Positions 34,108-42,433 of a DNA stretch of 64,000 bases are shown in pieces. The stretch is taken from assembly GCA_017794825.1 (NCBI GenBank), contig CP051237.1, forward strand, positions 3,038,001-3,102,000, in the 5' to 3' direction. Made by a program: the position numbers and the translations under genes. This stretch comes from Pararhizobium sp. (GTDB taxonomy: Bacteria > Pseudomonadota > Alphaproteobacteria > Rhizobiales > Rhizobiaceae). Each line of letters starts with the position of its first letter. Positions within the stretch are counted from its first letter, which is position 1. Below the pieces are notes generated by a model that did not search any database, was not told the origin of the DNA, and saw only the letters and a list, made by a program, of their open reading frames with translations.

Positions 34108-36284
34108 CGGCCTCAAGCACGTCTAAACAGGAAGCGGAAGAGACTTTCCGGTTCACGCCGCGCACCGACCCGACCACTTTCGAGGTCCTTCGCCACCGGC
34201 TGTGGCAGATCAACGACGAGCAGGGCAAGACGCTCCTGAACATGTCAGGCTCCCAGATCGCCACGGAAGCCAACGACTTCAACATCGGCATCTCGGATGC
34301 CGAGGGCAATCTCGTCGCCGTCGGGCCTTACATCCTGGTGCAGATGGCATCGCTGTCGATGCTCATTCAGTCGGTCATTCGCGTCGTGGGCGACAACGTG
34401 GCCGAAGGGGACGTGTTCCTGTGCAACGATCCGTGGTTCGGGGCCGTCCACCAGAATGACGTGTGTGTTCTCGCGCCTTTCTTCTGGGAAGGCAGGATCG
34501 CGGCCTGGACGGCCTCGGTCATCCATCAGGTCGATGTCGGCGGCGGCGCCCCGGGCAGCTGGTGTCACGAGGCGACCGACACCTACCAGGAAGCGCCGCG
34601 TTACCGCTTTCTGCGCGTGGTGCGCGAAGGCGTGCTGCAACAGGAGGTGGTCGACACCTATCTCACCAATTCCCGCACTCCGGATCTGCTGAACCTCGAT
34701 CTCAGGGCGCAGATCGGTTCGGCCAAGGCGACGATCGAACGGCTGGGCGAATTGTTCGCGCGCTACGGCGGTGACACCGTATTCGCCACCATGCAGGACA
34801 TGCTCGACTATTCGGAAGTCCTGCTGGCCAACAAGCTCAAATCCATTCCGGAGGGCGAATGGCTGAGCGATTGCTATCTCGATCACGACGGTCGATCCGA
34901 ATGTACGCATCGCTATGCTCTCAAACTCCGGAAAGACGCTGACGGACTGACTTTCGATTACACCGGGACCGATCCCCAGCTTCCGGCCTTCATCAATTCT
35001 CCGTTCGCCGGTCTGTTTTCGGCGACATATGTCGGCGTCCTGGTCTACCTCTGCGCCGATATCCCGTGGAACAGTGGCGTGATGCGGCGGGTCAAGATCG
35101 TGTCCGAGGAGGGAACTCTCAACAATGCGAGTTTTCCGGCCGCGGTGAGCGGCTCGCTGGAATCCATCTGGAATTCGGTCAACGCCGTCTGCGCGGCTCT
35201 CGGCAAGATGCTCTGCCTCAGCGACGAACAACGCGAATCCGCGATGGCGGTCTGGCAAGGGTCGACCCTCGTCTACACGCTGTTCGGCACCAACCAGCAT
35301 GGCGAAAAGTTCGGGACCTGGATGATTTCGTCGAGCCTCGGCGGAGCCGGCGCCCGCACATTCGGCGATGGCCACGACAATGCGGGATCGCTGATGGCGC
35401 CGCGCTACAGCTGCATCAATGTCGAGCATGCTGAAAGCCTGTACCCGATATTGTTCCTTTATCGCCAGCGTGCGCAGGATTCCGGCGGGCCAGGCCTGTG
35501 GCGCGGCGGCGTCTCGGCGGACCACGCCATTACGCCGCACGGGACCGACGAGATCGCTGTCGGCGTTACCTCTTCGGGAAGCGATCATTCGCATACGCTT
35601 GGGCTTGTTGGTGGCTACCCCGGGTCAGGCTCCGTAGTGCGCGTCGCGCGCGGTGGAATGCCGGATGGCGGACAAAAGGTCATTCCCGCCGAATGGGACG
35701 AGGTCGGCGGCGACAAGGAAGTCCTGCCGCCCAAGGTGCGCCTGACGCTGAAGTCCGGCGACGTCTTCTCGACCATTCCCCATGGAGGAGGCGGTTACGG
35801 CGACCCGCTGAACAGGGATCCCTCGCTGGTCTTGCGCGATGTCGTCGACGGCATCGTCTCCTTAGACGGCGCGCTGGAGTATTATGGCGTCGTCCTGAAC
35901 GGCGAACCTGTCGGCGTGAACCAGCAGGCAACCGTCGCCCACCGTTCAAAAGTCAGACACTCCCGGATAGGTGAAGCCAGCGATACGGAACTGGCGCAAG
36001 CCGCTGTCGATCATGGCGACGGTATCATCTGGAAGAACGGCTACTGGATGTGCGGCGCTTGTCATGCGGATCTCGGACCCATCGGGCAAAACGCCAAACA
36101 GTCCTGCGCGCATCACTACAGACCGCTCTCCGCCGCGGGTCCGCTCATCGCCATGCGTACCAGCGGCGACAGTAAAAAATTCCAGCTGAGTGAATACAGT
36201 TGCCCGAGTTGCGGAACTTTGCTCGCCGTCGATCAATCACTGAAGACAATGGATGGTCACTGGCATGATATCCGCCAGATCTAG
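34104..36284 (+). CDS. hyuB: Hydantoinase/oxoprolinase B subunit fused to a zinc-ribbon tail (carboxylase alpha + gamma-like)
   Basis: A 726-residue protein. Residues about 20-560 are a HyuB / acetone carboxylase alpha-type domain (DPTTFEVLRHRLWQINDEQG at the start; IPHGGGGYGDPLNRDP near 560). The C-terminal 80-90 residues are additional: two CxxC pairs at C650/C653 and C700/C703 with C668 and paired histidines between them, like a zinc ribbon. Acetone and acetophenone carboxylases have a separate small zinc-bearing subunit of similar pattern. ATG 34104 overlaps the hyuA stop; the open frame extends upstream inside hyuA. Coupled expression of two polypeptides would then give a full carboxylase. 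Function is inferred. Confidence 0.87.
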   Translation: MTASSTSKQEAEETFRFTPRTDPTTFEVLRHRLWQINDEQGKTLLNMSGSQIATEANDFNIGISDAEGNLVAVGPYILVQMASLSMLIQSVIRVVGDNVAEGDVFLCNDPWFGAVHQNDVCVLAPFFWEGRIAAWTASVIHQVDVGGGAPGSWCHEATDTYQEAPRYRFLRVVREGVLQQEVVDTYLTNSRTPDLLNLDLRAQIGSAKATIERLGELFARYGGDTVFATMQDMLDYSEVLLANKLKSIPEGEWLSDCYLDHDGRSECTHRYALKLRKDADGLTFDYTGTDPQLPAFINSPFAGLFSATYVGVLVYLCADIPWNSGVMRRVKIVSEEGTLNNASFPAAVSGSLESIWNSVNAVCAALGKMLCLSDEQRESAMAVWQGSTLVYTLFGTNQHGEKFGTWMISSSLGGAGARTFGDGHDNAGSLMAPRYSCINVEHAESLYPILFLYRQRAQDSGGPGLWRGGVSADHAITPHGTDEIAVGVTSSGSDHSHTLGLVGGYPGSGSVVRVARGGMPDGGQKVIPAEWDEVGGDKEVLPPKVRLTLKSGDVFSTIPHGGGGYGDPLNRDPSLVLRDVVDGIVSLDGALEYYGVVLNGEPVGVNQQATVAHRSKVRHSRIGEASDTELAQAAVDHGDGIIWKNGYWMCGACHADLGPIGQNAKQSCAHHYRPLSAAGPLIAMRTSGDSKKFQLSEYSCPSCGTLLAVDQSLKTMDGHWHDIRQI

Positions 36285-36389
36285 AAAGTAGTTTCAAATA
36301 CTGCTGTGAAAACCGGCGAAAAAAGGAGGAGAATAATGTTGAGGCCTATAGAAACGAGAATGAAAACACTATCAAGAGGAGGGTTCAGT

Positions 36390-37391
36390 ATGAATAGTGT
36401 AATACGTGCGACCGTGGTTGCGGTTGCGATGACGGCGGCTTCGCTATCGCAAGCCCAGGAAAAACTCAATCTGCGTTTGCTTTCCTCGGTCGAGGAGCGC
36501 TTTCCTGTCAGTCTCGTGACGAAAGAATATATCGACACCCTGAGCGAGTTGTCGGACGGCCGGATTTCAATTGCTTTCAGCGGACCCGAGGTGGTCGCGC
36601 CGAACCAGCAGTTCGAGCCGGTATCACGCGGCGTTTTCGATCTCGCGTTTCAGATTCCGGCGTATTACCTGAATACCACGGGAGTTATGGCAGCTTTCTC
36701 GGCTCTTCCGCCCGATGCACAAATCTGGCGCGATGCCGGGTACTGGGAAGTCGCCGACAAGGAGCTGGAGCGTTTCAACCAGAAACTGCTGGCGTTCGTG
36801 CCGGCGGGCACCGAGCCTGGCTACAGTCATCTTCTGCTCAGAGAGCCGATTCAGGAAGGCGACAAGCCGCTGGCAGGCAGGAAGATTCGTGGCATTTCCG
36901 CATACATTCCGGTCGTGGCTCCGCTCGGTGGAACGATTGTGAATCTGCCCACATCGGAGATGTATTCGGCGCTCGAAAAAGGTGTGGTCGACGGTGCCGC
37001 TTTCCCGATTATCGGCAGCGACTACTACAAGATGTATGAGGTCACCAACTACTTCATGCGCCCGCGTTTCAGTGCTTTCATGTTTGCCATAACGATGAAT
37101 CTCGACCGGTTCAATTCGTTGAGCGAAGAAGACAAGCAGATCTTCCTCGAAGCCGGCAAGGAGATCGAGAAAACTGGACCCGCCATCCTCGACGAAGCGG
37201 CTTTGGCGTCGGAGGCGGAACTGATAGCGCATGGTATGGAGGAGACCACCGTTGATCCTGAAGTGTTCAAGGGAATCGCCGAAGACGTGCAGGCCGGCGC
37301 ATGGCAGACTGCCATAGACGGCAATGCGCAAACCGCCGATCGCGTCAAAGCCCTAAAGGCGATGGCCGTTGAAAACGGTCACGCCGAATAG
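36390..37391 (+). CDS. dctP: TRAP transporter substrate-binding protein, DctP family
   Basis: A 333-residue periplasmic protein with a Sec signal peptide (MNSVIRATVVAVAMTAASLSQA, cleavage near residue 22). The TRAP P-subunit pattern is visible: FDLAFQIPAYYLN, GRKIRGISAYIPV and SEMYSALEKGVVDGAAFP, whose conserved arginine (GRKIRG) usually binds a substrate carboxylate. Two in-frame starts have good ribosome-binding sites: ATG 36336 (AAGGAGGAG) and ATG 36390 (GAGGAGGG). The second gives a normal signal peptide and is chosen. It is followed by a hairpin and the dctQM membrane genes and probably imports an organic acid used by the flanking catabolic genes. Confidence 0.9.
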   Translation: MNSVIRATVVAVAMTAASLSQAQEKLNLRLLSSVEERFPVSLVTKEYIDTLSELSDGRISIAFSGPEVVAPNQQFEPVSRGVFDLAFQIPAYYLNTTGVMAAFSALPPDAQIWRDAGYWEVADKELERFNQKLLAFVPAGTEPGYSHLLLREPIQEGDKPLAGRKIRGISAYIPVVAPLGGTIVNLPTSEMYSALEKGVVDGAAFPIIGSDYYKMYEVTNYFMRPRFSAFMFAITMNLDRFNSLSEEDKQIFLEAGKEIEKTGPAILDEAALASEAELIAHGMEETTVDPEVFKGIAEDVQAGAWQTAIDGNAQTADRVKALKAMAVENGHAE

Positions 37392-37400
37392 ACAGTATCG

Positions 37401-37431
37401 AAGAGAGGCGGCGTCAGTCGCCGTCTCTCTT
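37401..37431 (+). terminator. Intercistronic hairpin after dctP
   Basis: The 13-base arms at 37401-37413 and 37419-37431 pair fully, with one G-U, around a 5-base loop TCAGT. No long T run follows. It lies between the binding-protein gene and dctQ, so mRNA 3'-end protection or partial termination is likely. Confidence 0.6.
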
Positions 37432-37449
37432 ATCTCTGGCAGTTCCAGA

Positions 37450-37968
37450 ATGACCTCAGTCTTCGTTATATTTGGCAAACTACACGACCTGATCACCGAT
37501 ATCGGCTTCAAGGTCGGGGCCATTGGTCTGGCCCTCATGGTTCTGATCTATTGCGCCGAGATTATCTGCCGATACTTTTTGAATTACGCTCTTACATGGG
37601 CGGGCGACACCTTCACCAACATACTCTGCGCCTCCATTTTTCTCGTCGTTCCATACGCTGCAAAAACCAGGCGGCATATCGAGATCAATCTCATCCCCGA
37701 GTTCTTTCCCTGGCTGCGCAACGGACTGGGTATGTTTGCCAATTTTGCCGCTTTCGTCATTTGCGGCGTTGTCGCCTGGATGAGCCTCCAGGAAAACTTC
37801 AGACAAGCCGCACTGGGCATCTTGACACTCCAGAATCATCCGATCCCGATTTACTGGGTTTCGGGCTTCATGACATACGGCTTTGCGAGCTCCAGTTTGT
37901 ATTTCCTGCGGAACCTGGTCGAGGACATCCAGTCCGGTCACTCCGTCGGCATGGAAAGTCAGTACTGA
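37450..37968 (+). CDS. dctQ: TRAP transporter small permease, DctQ family
   Basis: A 172-residue inner-membrane protein with four hydrophobic segments. The family motif region ICRYFLNYALTWAGDTFTNILCASIFLVVPYA (helices 1-2 and the loop) and a VPYAAKTRRHIEINL segment are clear. ATG 37450 gives the normal size; the longer open frame from 37369 reaches into dctP and is rejected. It ends two bases before dctM. It is the small membrane partner of DctM. Confidence 0.88.
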   Translation: MTSVFVIFGKLHDLITDIGFKVGAIGLALMVLIYCAEIICRYFLNYALTWAGDTFTNILCASIFLVVPYAAKTRRHIEINLIPEFFPWLRNGLGMFANFAAFVICGVVAWMSLQENFRQAALGILTLQNHPIPIYWVSGFMTYGFASSSLYFLRNLVEDIQSGHSVGMESQY

Positions 37969-37969
37969 G

Positions 37970-39283
37970 ATGCTGGACTGGTGGATATCCATTACCGTTT
38001 TCATCGTTCTGCTGATCGGCATATTGATGACCGGCGCGCCGCTCTTCGTCGGGTTCCTTATCGTCATTGTCCTGGGTGTTCTGTATTTGCTTGGCGATGC
38101 CGGTTTCGGAATGATCGTCAACAGCATGTACGAAACCGCGAACACCGCTTCACTGGGAACGGTGCCGCTCTTCATCCTTCTGGGCGAGATCCTGTTTCGC
38201 TCCGGCAGCGTGCAGGTGCTGATGAAATCGATCGATCGACTGATCGGACGCATCAGGGGCAGGCAGTATGTCCTCTCGATTTCGATCGCTACCGTTCTTG
38301 GCGCTCTTTCGGGATCATCAATCGCAGTCGGAGCCATGATGAGCAGATCGCTGCTGCCCGAAATGCGCGCGCGCCATTATGATCTGAGACTGTCCGTCGG
38401 AACGATCCTCGGTGGCGCGGTGCTGGCGCCGATCATTCCCCCGAGCATCGTGGCGATCATCATCGGCTCGCTCGCCAATGTTTCGATCGCTTCCCTGCTG
38501 ATCGCAGGCATCCTGCCCGGTATCATCATGGCGAGCCTCTATGTTCTGGGATGCATGGTCAAGATACGGCTCGACCCTTCCCTGGCGCCATTGGAAGAGG
38601 ATCGTTCGGGCGACACGGAAACCAGCGTATTTCAGGCAATCGGCGGTCTCATACCGTTTACCGGCATCATCTTCATGGTGATGGGGCTGATCATGCTGGG
38701 CATCACGACCCCGTCGGAATCCGCCGCGACCGGCGTCGTCGCGGGTATCGCCACCGCAGCCTACTATCGAAAGCTGTCCTTCAAGATGCTTTATGAGTGC
38801 CTGTCGGAGTCGATCCTGCTGGCTGCAATCATACTGATGATTTTCATCAGCGCTGTCATGTTCACCCAGCTCCTGGCGTTCACCGGGGCGACATCGGCGA
38901 TCACCCAACTGGTGTCGTCTCTCGATGTAAATCCGTATTTGATGCTGTTTATTCTTTTGCTCATTCCGTTCGTGATGTGCATGTTCGTCGAGCAATTGGG
39001 CCTGATGCTCATTATCATCCCGATATACATGCCGATTATCAGCGTCTATGAATTCGATCCCGTCTGGTTCTGGTTCCTGTTCCTGATCGACATTTCTCTG
39101 GGCTCGATCACACCGCCATTTGGTTACGTCATGTTCGCCGTGAAAGCCGCCACGAATGATATCTCCATCGGTGACATCTATCGCGGATCATGGCTGTTTG
39201 TTTGTCTGACTTTGGTCGCCACTATTCTGTTTGCGATATTTCCATCAGTCGTGACGTATTTACCGAATGCGCTTGGTAGATAG
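37970..39283 (+). CDS. dctM: TRAP transporter large permease, DctM family
   Basis: A 437-residue inner-membrane protein with about twelve hydrophobic helices. Family hallmarks include the GSSIAVGAMMSRSLLPEM segment, GTILGGAVLAPIIPPSIVAIIIGSLANVS and GLIMLGITTPSESAATGVV. It is the Na+-coupled translocation channel of the TRAP system. ATG 37970 is one base after the dctQ stop, and the open frame from 37883 is longer but lies inside dctQ. It is the last gene of the catabolic block before the tRNA. Confidence 0.92.
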   Translation: MLDWWISITVFIVLLIGILMTGAPLFVGFLIVIVLGVLYLLGDAGFGMIVNSMYETANTASLGTVPLFILLGEILFRSGSVQVLMKSIDRLIGRIRGRQYVLSISIATVLGALSGSSIAVGAMMSRSLLPEMRARHYDLRLSVGTILGGAVLAPIIPPSIVAIIIGSLANVSIASLLIAGILPGIIMASLYVLGCMVKIRLDPSLAPLEEDRSGDTETSVFQAIGGLIPFTGIIFMVMGLIMLGITTPSESAATGVVAGIATAAYYRKLSFKMLYECLSESILLAAIILMIFISAVMFTQLLAFTGATSAITQLVSSLDVNPYLMLFILLLIPFVMCMFVEQLGLMLIIIPIYMPIISVYEFDPVWFWFLFLIDISLGSITPPFGYVMFAVKAATNDISIGDIYRGSWLFVCLTLVATILFAIFPSVVTYLPNALGR

Positions 39284-39642
39284 GATATCTTGGACAGTAT
39301 CGGATTTGGATTGAAGTGTCTGCGGGAGGACGATCTGGGTGGTAGGGTCAAAGTTGTGTATTGAGGCAGGACTCTGCGGCGCAGGTGCGATTGCGTCTAA
39401 ATCGACTTACAGCGACCTATTGCTGTGCCTTTACAGGGGCATTTCGGCTTCGAATGGTTGGTGTTTTCGGGGAACTTCCTCGTAACAATGGCCACTTAAA
39501 GCCGCATGGTTTATCCGTTTCGTGAATTCCATTGGAGCAAAGAATCACTGTTTGCCACGTCAGAATGCAAAAATTTTGCTTACACTGTGCTTACATGAGG
39601 TGTGCCGCTCAACAATTGATTCTATTAAACATTTGATTTTTA
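39284..39642. other. Gene-free junction next to tRNA-Arg, with short direct repeats
   Basis: 359 bp with no supported gene. TGCTTACA occurs at 39577-39584 and again at 39588-39595, an 11-bp spacing (about one helical turn), 48 bp beyond the 3' end of the tRNA. Such repeats resemble integrase arm-type sites seen beside tRNA attachment sites. No integrase gene and no second copy of the tRNA 3' end is present in the window. Confidence 0.4.
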
Positions 39643-39719
39643 TGGTGATCCCGGCAGGATTTGAACCTGCGACCTACAGATTAGGAATCTGCCGCTCTAT
39701 CCTGCTGAGCTACGGGATC
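39643..39719 (-). tRNA. tRNA-Arg (anticodon CCT)
   Basis: On the minus strand the cloverleaf is complete. The 7-bp acceptor stem (GATCCCG with CGGGATC) pairs perfectly. The D arm is GCTC/GAGC. The anticodon stem GCAGA/TCTGT encloses the loop TTCCTAA, with anticodon CCT. The T arm GCAGG/CCTGC has the loop TTCAAAT. The discriminator A and the 3' CCA are encoded (complement at 39643-39646). The 3' end faces the catabolic region. Confidence 0.96.
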
Positions 39720-39877
39720 ACTGACCGCTCTCCTTAGCAAAGCCGGAGCCAAATTCAAAGTTTCTTCTGGCCGATTGCGTCGTTGCGGTGAACAGTCCGG
39801 TCACCAATTGAATTCTATCAATTTTCTCTCCGTCCCATATGTGATGCTGCATCGCAATAATTTTGACGGAGTCAGAA

Positions 39878-40477
39878 ATGGCAAAAGTTCTCGTTCTTTA
39901 CTATTCAAGCTGGGGTCACATGGAAGCAATGGCAAAGGCCGCTGCGGAAGGAGCGCGTCAGGCAGGCGCAGACGTGACCATCAAGCGGGTTCCGGAACTG
40001 GTGCCCGAAGAGGTCGCCAAGGCCGCCCACTACAAGCTGGACCAGGAAGCGCCGATCGCCGATCCGCTGGAGCTGGAAAACTACGACGCCATTATCTTCG
40101 GCGTTTCCACGCGCTACGGCATGATGGCTTCGCAGATCAAGAACTTTCTCGACCAGACCGGTCCGCTCTGGGCCAAGGGCGCGCTTGTCAACAAGGTCGC
40201 TTCGGTCATGGCGTCGACAGCGACTCAGCACGGTGGACAGGAAATCGCCCTTCTCACGACCCAGGCTGCATTGCAGCACCATGGCATGATCATCGTTCCG
40301 CTCTCCTACGCCTACCAGGGCCAGATGGGCGTCGACATGATCCGCGGCGGAGCGCCCTATGGCATGACGACCCTGAGCGGGGGTGACGGTTCCCGCTTGC
40401 CGTCCGAACAGGAACTCGAGGGCGCGACCTTCCAGGGCAAGCGCGTCGCCGAAATCGCGGCCAAGCTGCACGGTTGA
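39878..40477 (+). CDS. wrbA: NAD(P)H:quinone oxidoreductase, WrbA
   Basis: A 199-residue flavodoxin-fold protein with the FMN-phosphate loop [12 protein letters not shown] near the N-terminus, [22 protein letters not shown] (about 75-97) and [18 protein letters not shown] at the C-terminus, all typical of WrbA. It reduces quinones by two electrons with FMN and NAD(P)H and protects against redox cycling. ATG 39878 with GACGGAG upstream is chosen over the ATG five codons earlier. It is convergent with the tetR gene (19 bp gap). Confidence 0.95.
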   Translation: MAKVLVLYYSSWGHMEAMAKAAAEGARQAGADVTIKRVPELVPEEVAKAAHYKLDQEAPIADPLELENYDAIIFGVSTRYGMMASQIKNFLDQTGPLWAKGALVNKVASVMASTATQHGGQEIALLTTQAALQHHGMIIVPLSYAYQGQMGVDMIRGGAPYGMTTLSGGDGSRLPSEQELEGATFQGKRVAEIAAKLHG

Positions 40478-40496
40478 TTACTGAAGGTGGGCCTGA

Positions 40497-41078
40497 CTAC
40501 CGTCCGCCTCTGAATATCTCTCCCGCCAATTCGTCGGCGATGTCGTCGGTCAGAGGTTGATCGATGAGCAGGCGATACCATAATGCGCCGTGAAGCATTG
40601 AGGTCATGAGCTCCGGGTCCCGGGCGGCGTCGATCTCATTCCTAGCCTGTGCGTCGCGCAGCAGATCGATGACGATCTCGGCGCGGGGCGACACGAAGCG
40701 TTCGAAAAACACCTTGCGGAATCCCGGGTCGATCTGGGCTTCCGCAAGAAGCGTGCGCAACAGTTCCCCATCCGAATTCACGTGTCCGAAGACCTCGCGC
40801 AAATAGATGGCGAGGAGGCGCCGCCGCGGCGCATCACCCTCCAGATCAGGCGTGGACACCTGCGTCTGCGCCTGCTCGAAAAAAGCGTCGAGAACCAGTT
40901 CCGCCTTGGTCGCCCAGCGATTGTACAGCGTTTGCCTGGAAACGCCGGCGGCTTCGATGATCGCGGTAATGCTGACGCCATACCCCTGTTCGCGCACCAG
41001 CATGATCGCCGCCTGTTTCAGCGCGGTGCTGGCCGCCTCGTTTTTGGGGCGTCCGACATGTTTGGGTTCGTCAGCCAT
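40497..41078 (-). CDS. TetR-family repressor of the adjacent efflux pump
   Basis: A 193-residue TetR protein. The N-terminal domain has ALKQAAIMLVREQGYGVSITAIIEAAGVSRQTLYNRWATKAELV, and the C-terminal domain is of the TetR_C type used by multidrug regulators. It is divergent from the MFS transporter gene, with a perfect 16-bp palindrome between them (41121-41136), so it probably represses both. Confidence 0.93.
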   Translation of the reverse strand: MADEPKHVGRPKNEAASTALKQAAIMLVREQGYGVSITAIIEAAGVSRQTLYNRWATKAELVLDAFFEQAQTQVSTPDLEGDAPRRRLLAIYLREVFGHVNSDGELLRTLLAEAQIDPGFRKVFFERFVSPRAEIVIDLLRDAQARNEIDAARDPELMTSMLHGALWYRLLIDQPLTDDIADELAGEIFRGGR

Positions 41079-41120
41079 GCATTTCCTGCAACTCAGGTTC
41101 CTCCCGGCGGAGCTACTTAA

Positions 41121-41136
41121 ATAGACTGCAGTCTAT
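41121..41136. promoter_or_regulatory. TetR operator, perfect 16-bp palindrome
   Basis: ATAGACTG (41121-41128) is followed directly by its reverse complement CAGTCTAT (41129-41136). It lies between the divergent tetR and MFS genes, 40 bp from the MFS start, in a locally AT-rich promoter zone. Length and symmetry are typical of a TetR dimer site. Confidence 0.8.
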
Positions 41137-41176
41137 AAATTATTCTGCATGTAAATTACTACCCGGATCTCATGAA

Positions 41177-42418
41177 ATGTCGAATTCTTCTCCGGCTGGA
41201 CTGCGCGCCGCCCTTGTCATCTGCGTTCTCGCGCTGCTTGCCGTTTTCCCGCCTCTCGCCACCGATATGTATCTCGCCGCAATCGGCGACGTCGCCGAAG
41301 CCATGAACGCAGACGACGCCTCGGCGGAGTTGTCATTGTCGGTCTTTTTCCTCGGGCTCTGTCTCGGTCAGATCTGCGTTGGTCCGCTTGTCGACGCCTT
41401 TGGACGAAAACTCCCACTGCTCGGCGGAGCGCTTTTGTTCACGCTTACATCGGCGGGCCTTCTGATGGTCGATGATATTGTGGTTTTCAACGGGCTGCGT
41501 TTCCTGCAGGCGATTGGAGCCTGTACCGGCATGGCCGTCGGGCGAGCTATCGTGACCGACCTCTATGAAGGCCGAAAAGTCGCAAAGGTCATGACCGTTC
41601 TCGTCACGCTGATGACGCTTGGCCCGATCGTGTCTCCGTTTCTCGGCAGCCTTCTGCTTACCGCTTTCGGCTGGAGGTCGATTTTTGTCACGCTCGTCAT
41701 CGTCGGACTTGCCGCGCTGCTCCTGACCATGATCATCATTCCGGAAACACTGCCGCCGGAAGATCGCAAGCCGGGCGCCATGCGTCAGGCGATCAGACAC
41801 TACGCCACCCTTGCGACGCGCCGAAGCTTCATCGTTCCAACGGTGGTCACGGCGCTGGTCCAGGCGCCGATGTTTGCCTTCATCACCGCGTCATCAGGAA
41901 TTTTCCAGGGTGGCTTCGGCCTGACGAGCACCGCTTATGGCATCCTCTTCGGAGTCGTCGCTTCGTCGCTTGTTGTGTTTGGCCAGATCAACAATCTGCT
42001 ACTCAACCGGTTTGGTCCCAAACAGCTTCTGAACGGCGGACTGCCGGTTTTTGCAATCTTCGCCTTCCTGCTGGTCACGGTTTCAGGAAGCGACCAATTG
42101 TGGCTCGTCGTTGGAGTTCTCTGGTTCACGTTGGGTATGGTCGGGCTTTTGACGGCGAACGGAATGAGCGTCGCAATGGCTGGCAGTCCGGAAGCGGCTG
42201 GCCTGGGCTCGGCCGGCATTGGCGCGATCCAGTTCGGCATCGCCTTCTCCACATCGAGCGTCGTTGCTCTGGTTGGCACAAGCACGGCCACGCCGGTGGC
42301 GGTCGCGATGCTGGTTTCGGCGGTCCTTGCCTTCGGTCTCTGGAGTGGACTGCATTGCGGGAGTTACCACGAGGAGAGCGTTGAGCGGGAACCTGACCTG
42401 ACCGGCGCCGGATTCTGA
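41177..42418 (+). CDS. MFS multidrug transporter, Bcr/CflA family
   Basis: A 413-residue inner-membrane protein with 12 hydrophobic segments. The drug:H+ antiporter features are present: LATDMYLAAIGDVAEAM in helix 1, the motif A region GPLVDAFGRKLPLLGG after helix 2, and motif C-like GPIVSPFLGSLLL in helix 5. It exports drugs or toxic compounds using the proton gradient. It is divergent from its presumed repressor and convergent with the ABC operon, 15 bp away. Confidence 0.92.
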   Translation: MSNSSPAGLRAALVICVLALLAVFPPLATDMYLAAIGDVAEAMNADDASAELSLSVFFLGLCLGQICVGPLVDAFGRKLPLLGGALLFTLTSAGLLMVDDIVVFNGLRFLQAIGACTGMAVGRAIVTDLYEGRKVAKVMTVLVTLMTLGPIVSPFLGSLLLTAFGWRSIFVTLVIVGLAALLLTMIIIPETLPPEDRKPGAMRQAIRHYATLATRRSFIVPTVVTALVQAPMFAFITASSGIFQGGFGLTSTAYGILFGVVASSLVVFGQINNLLLNRFGPKQLLNGGLPVFAIFAFLLVTVSGSDQLWLVVGVLWFTLGMVGLLTANGMSVAMAGSPEAAGLGSAGIGAIQFGIAFSTSSVVALVGTSTATPVAVAMLVSAVLAFGLWSGLHCGSYHEESVEREPDLTGAGF

Positions 42419-42433
42419 ATGGTTGGCCGCGGT

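Noticed and set aside
34245..35594. 449-codon minus-strand open frame
   Set aside because: Antisense shadow of hyuB with no recognisable domain.
39522..39737. 71-codon plus-strand open frame
   Set aside because: It covers the complement of tRNA-Arg (the VIPAGFEPATYRL-type peptide is the usual antisense tRNA artefact).
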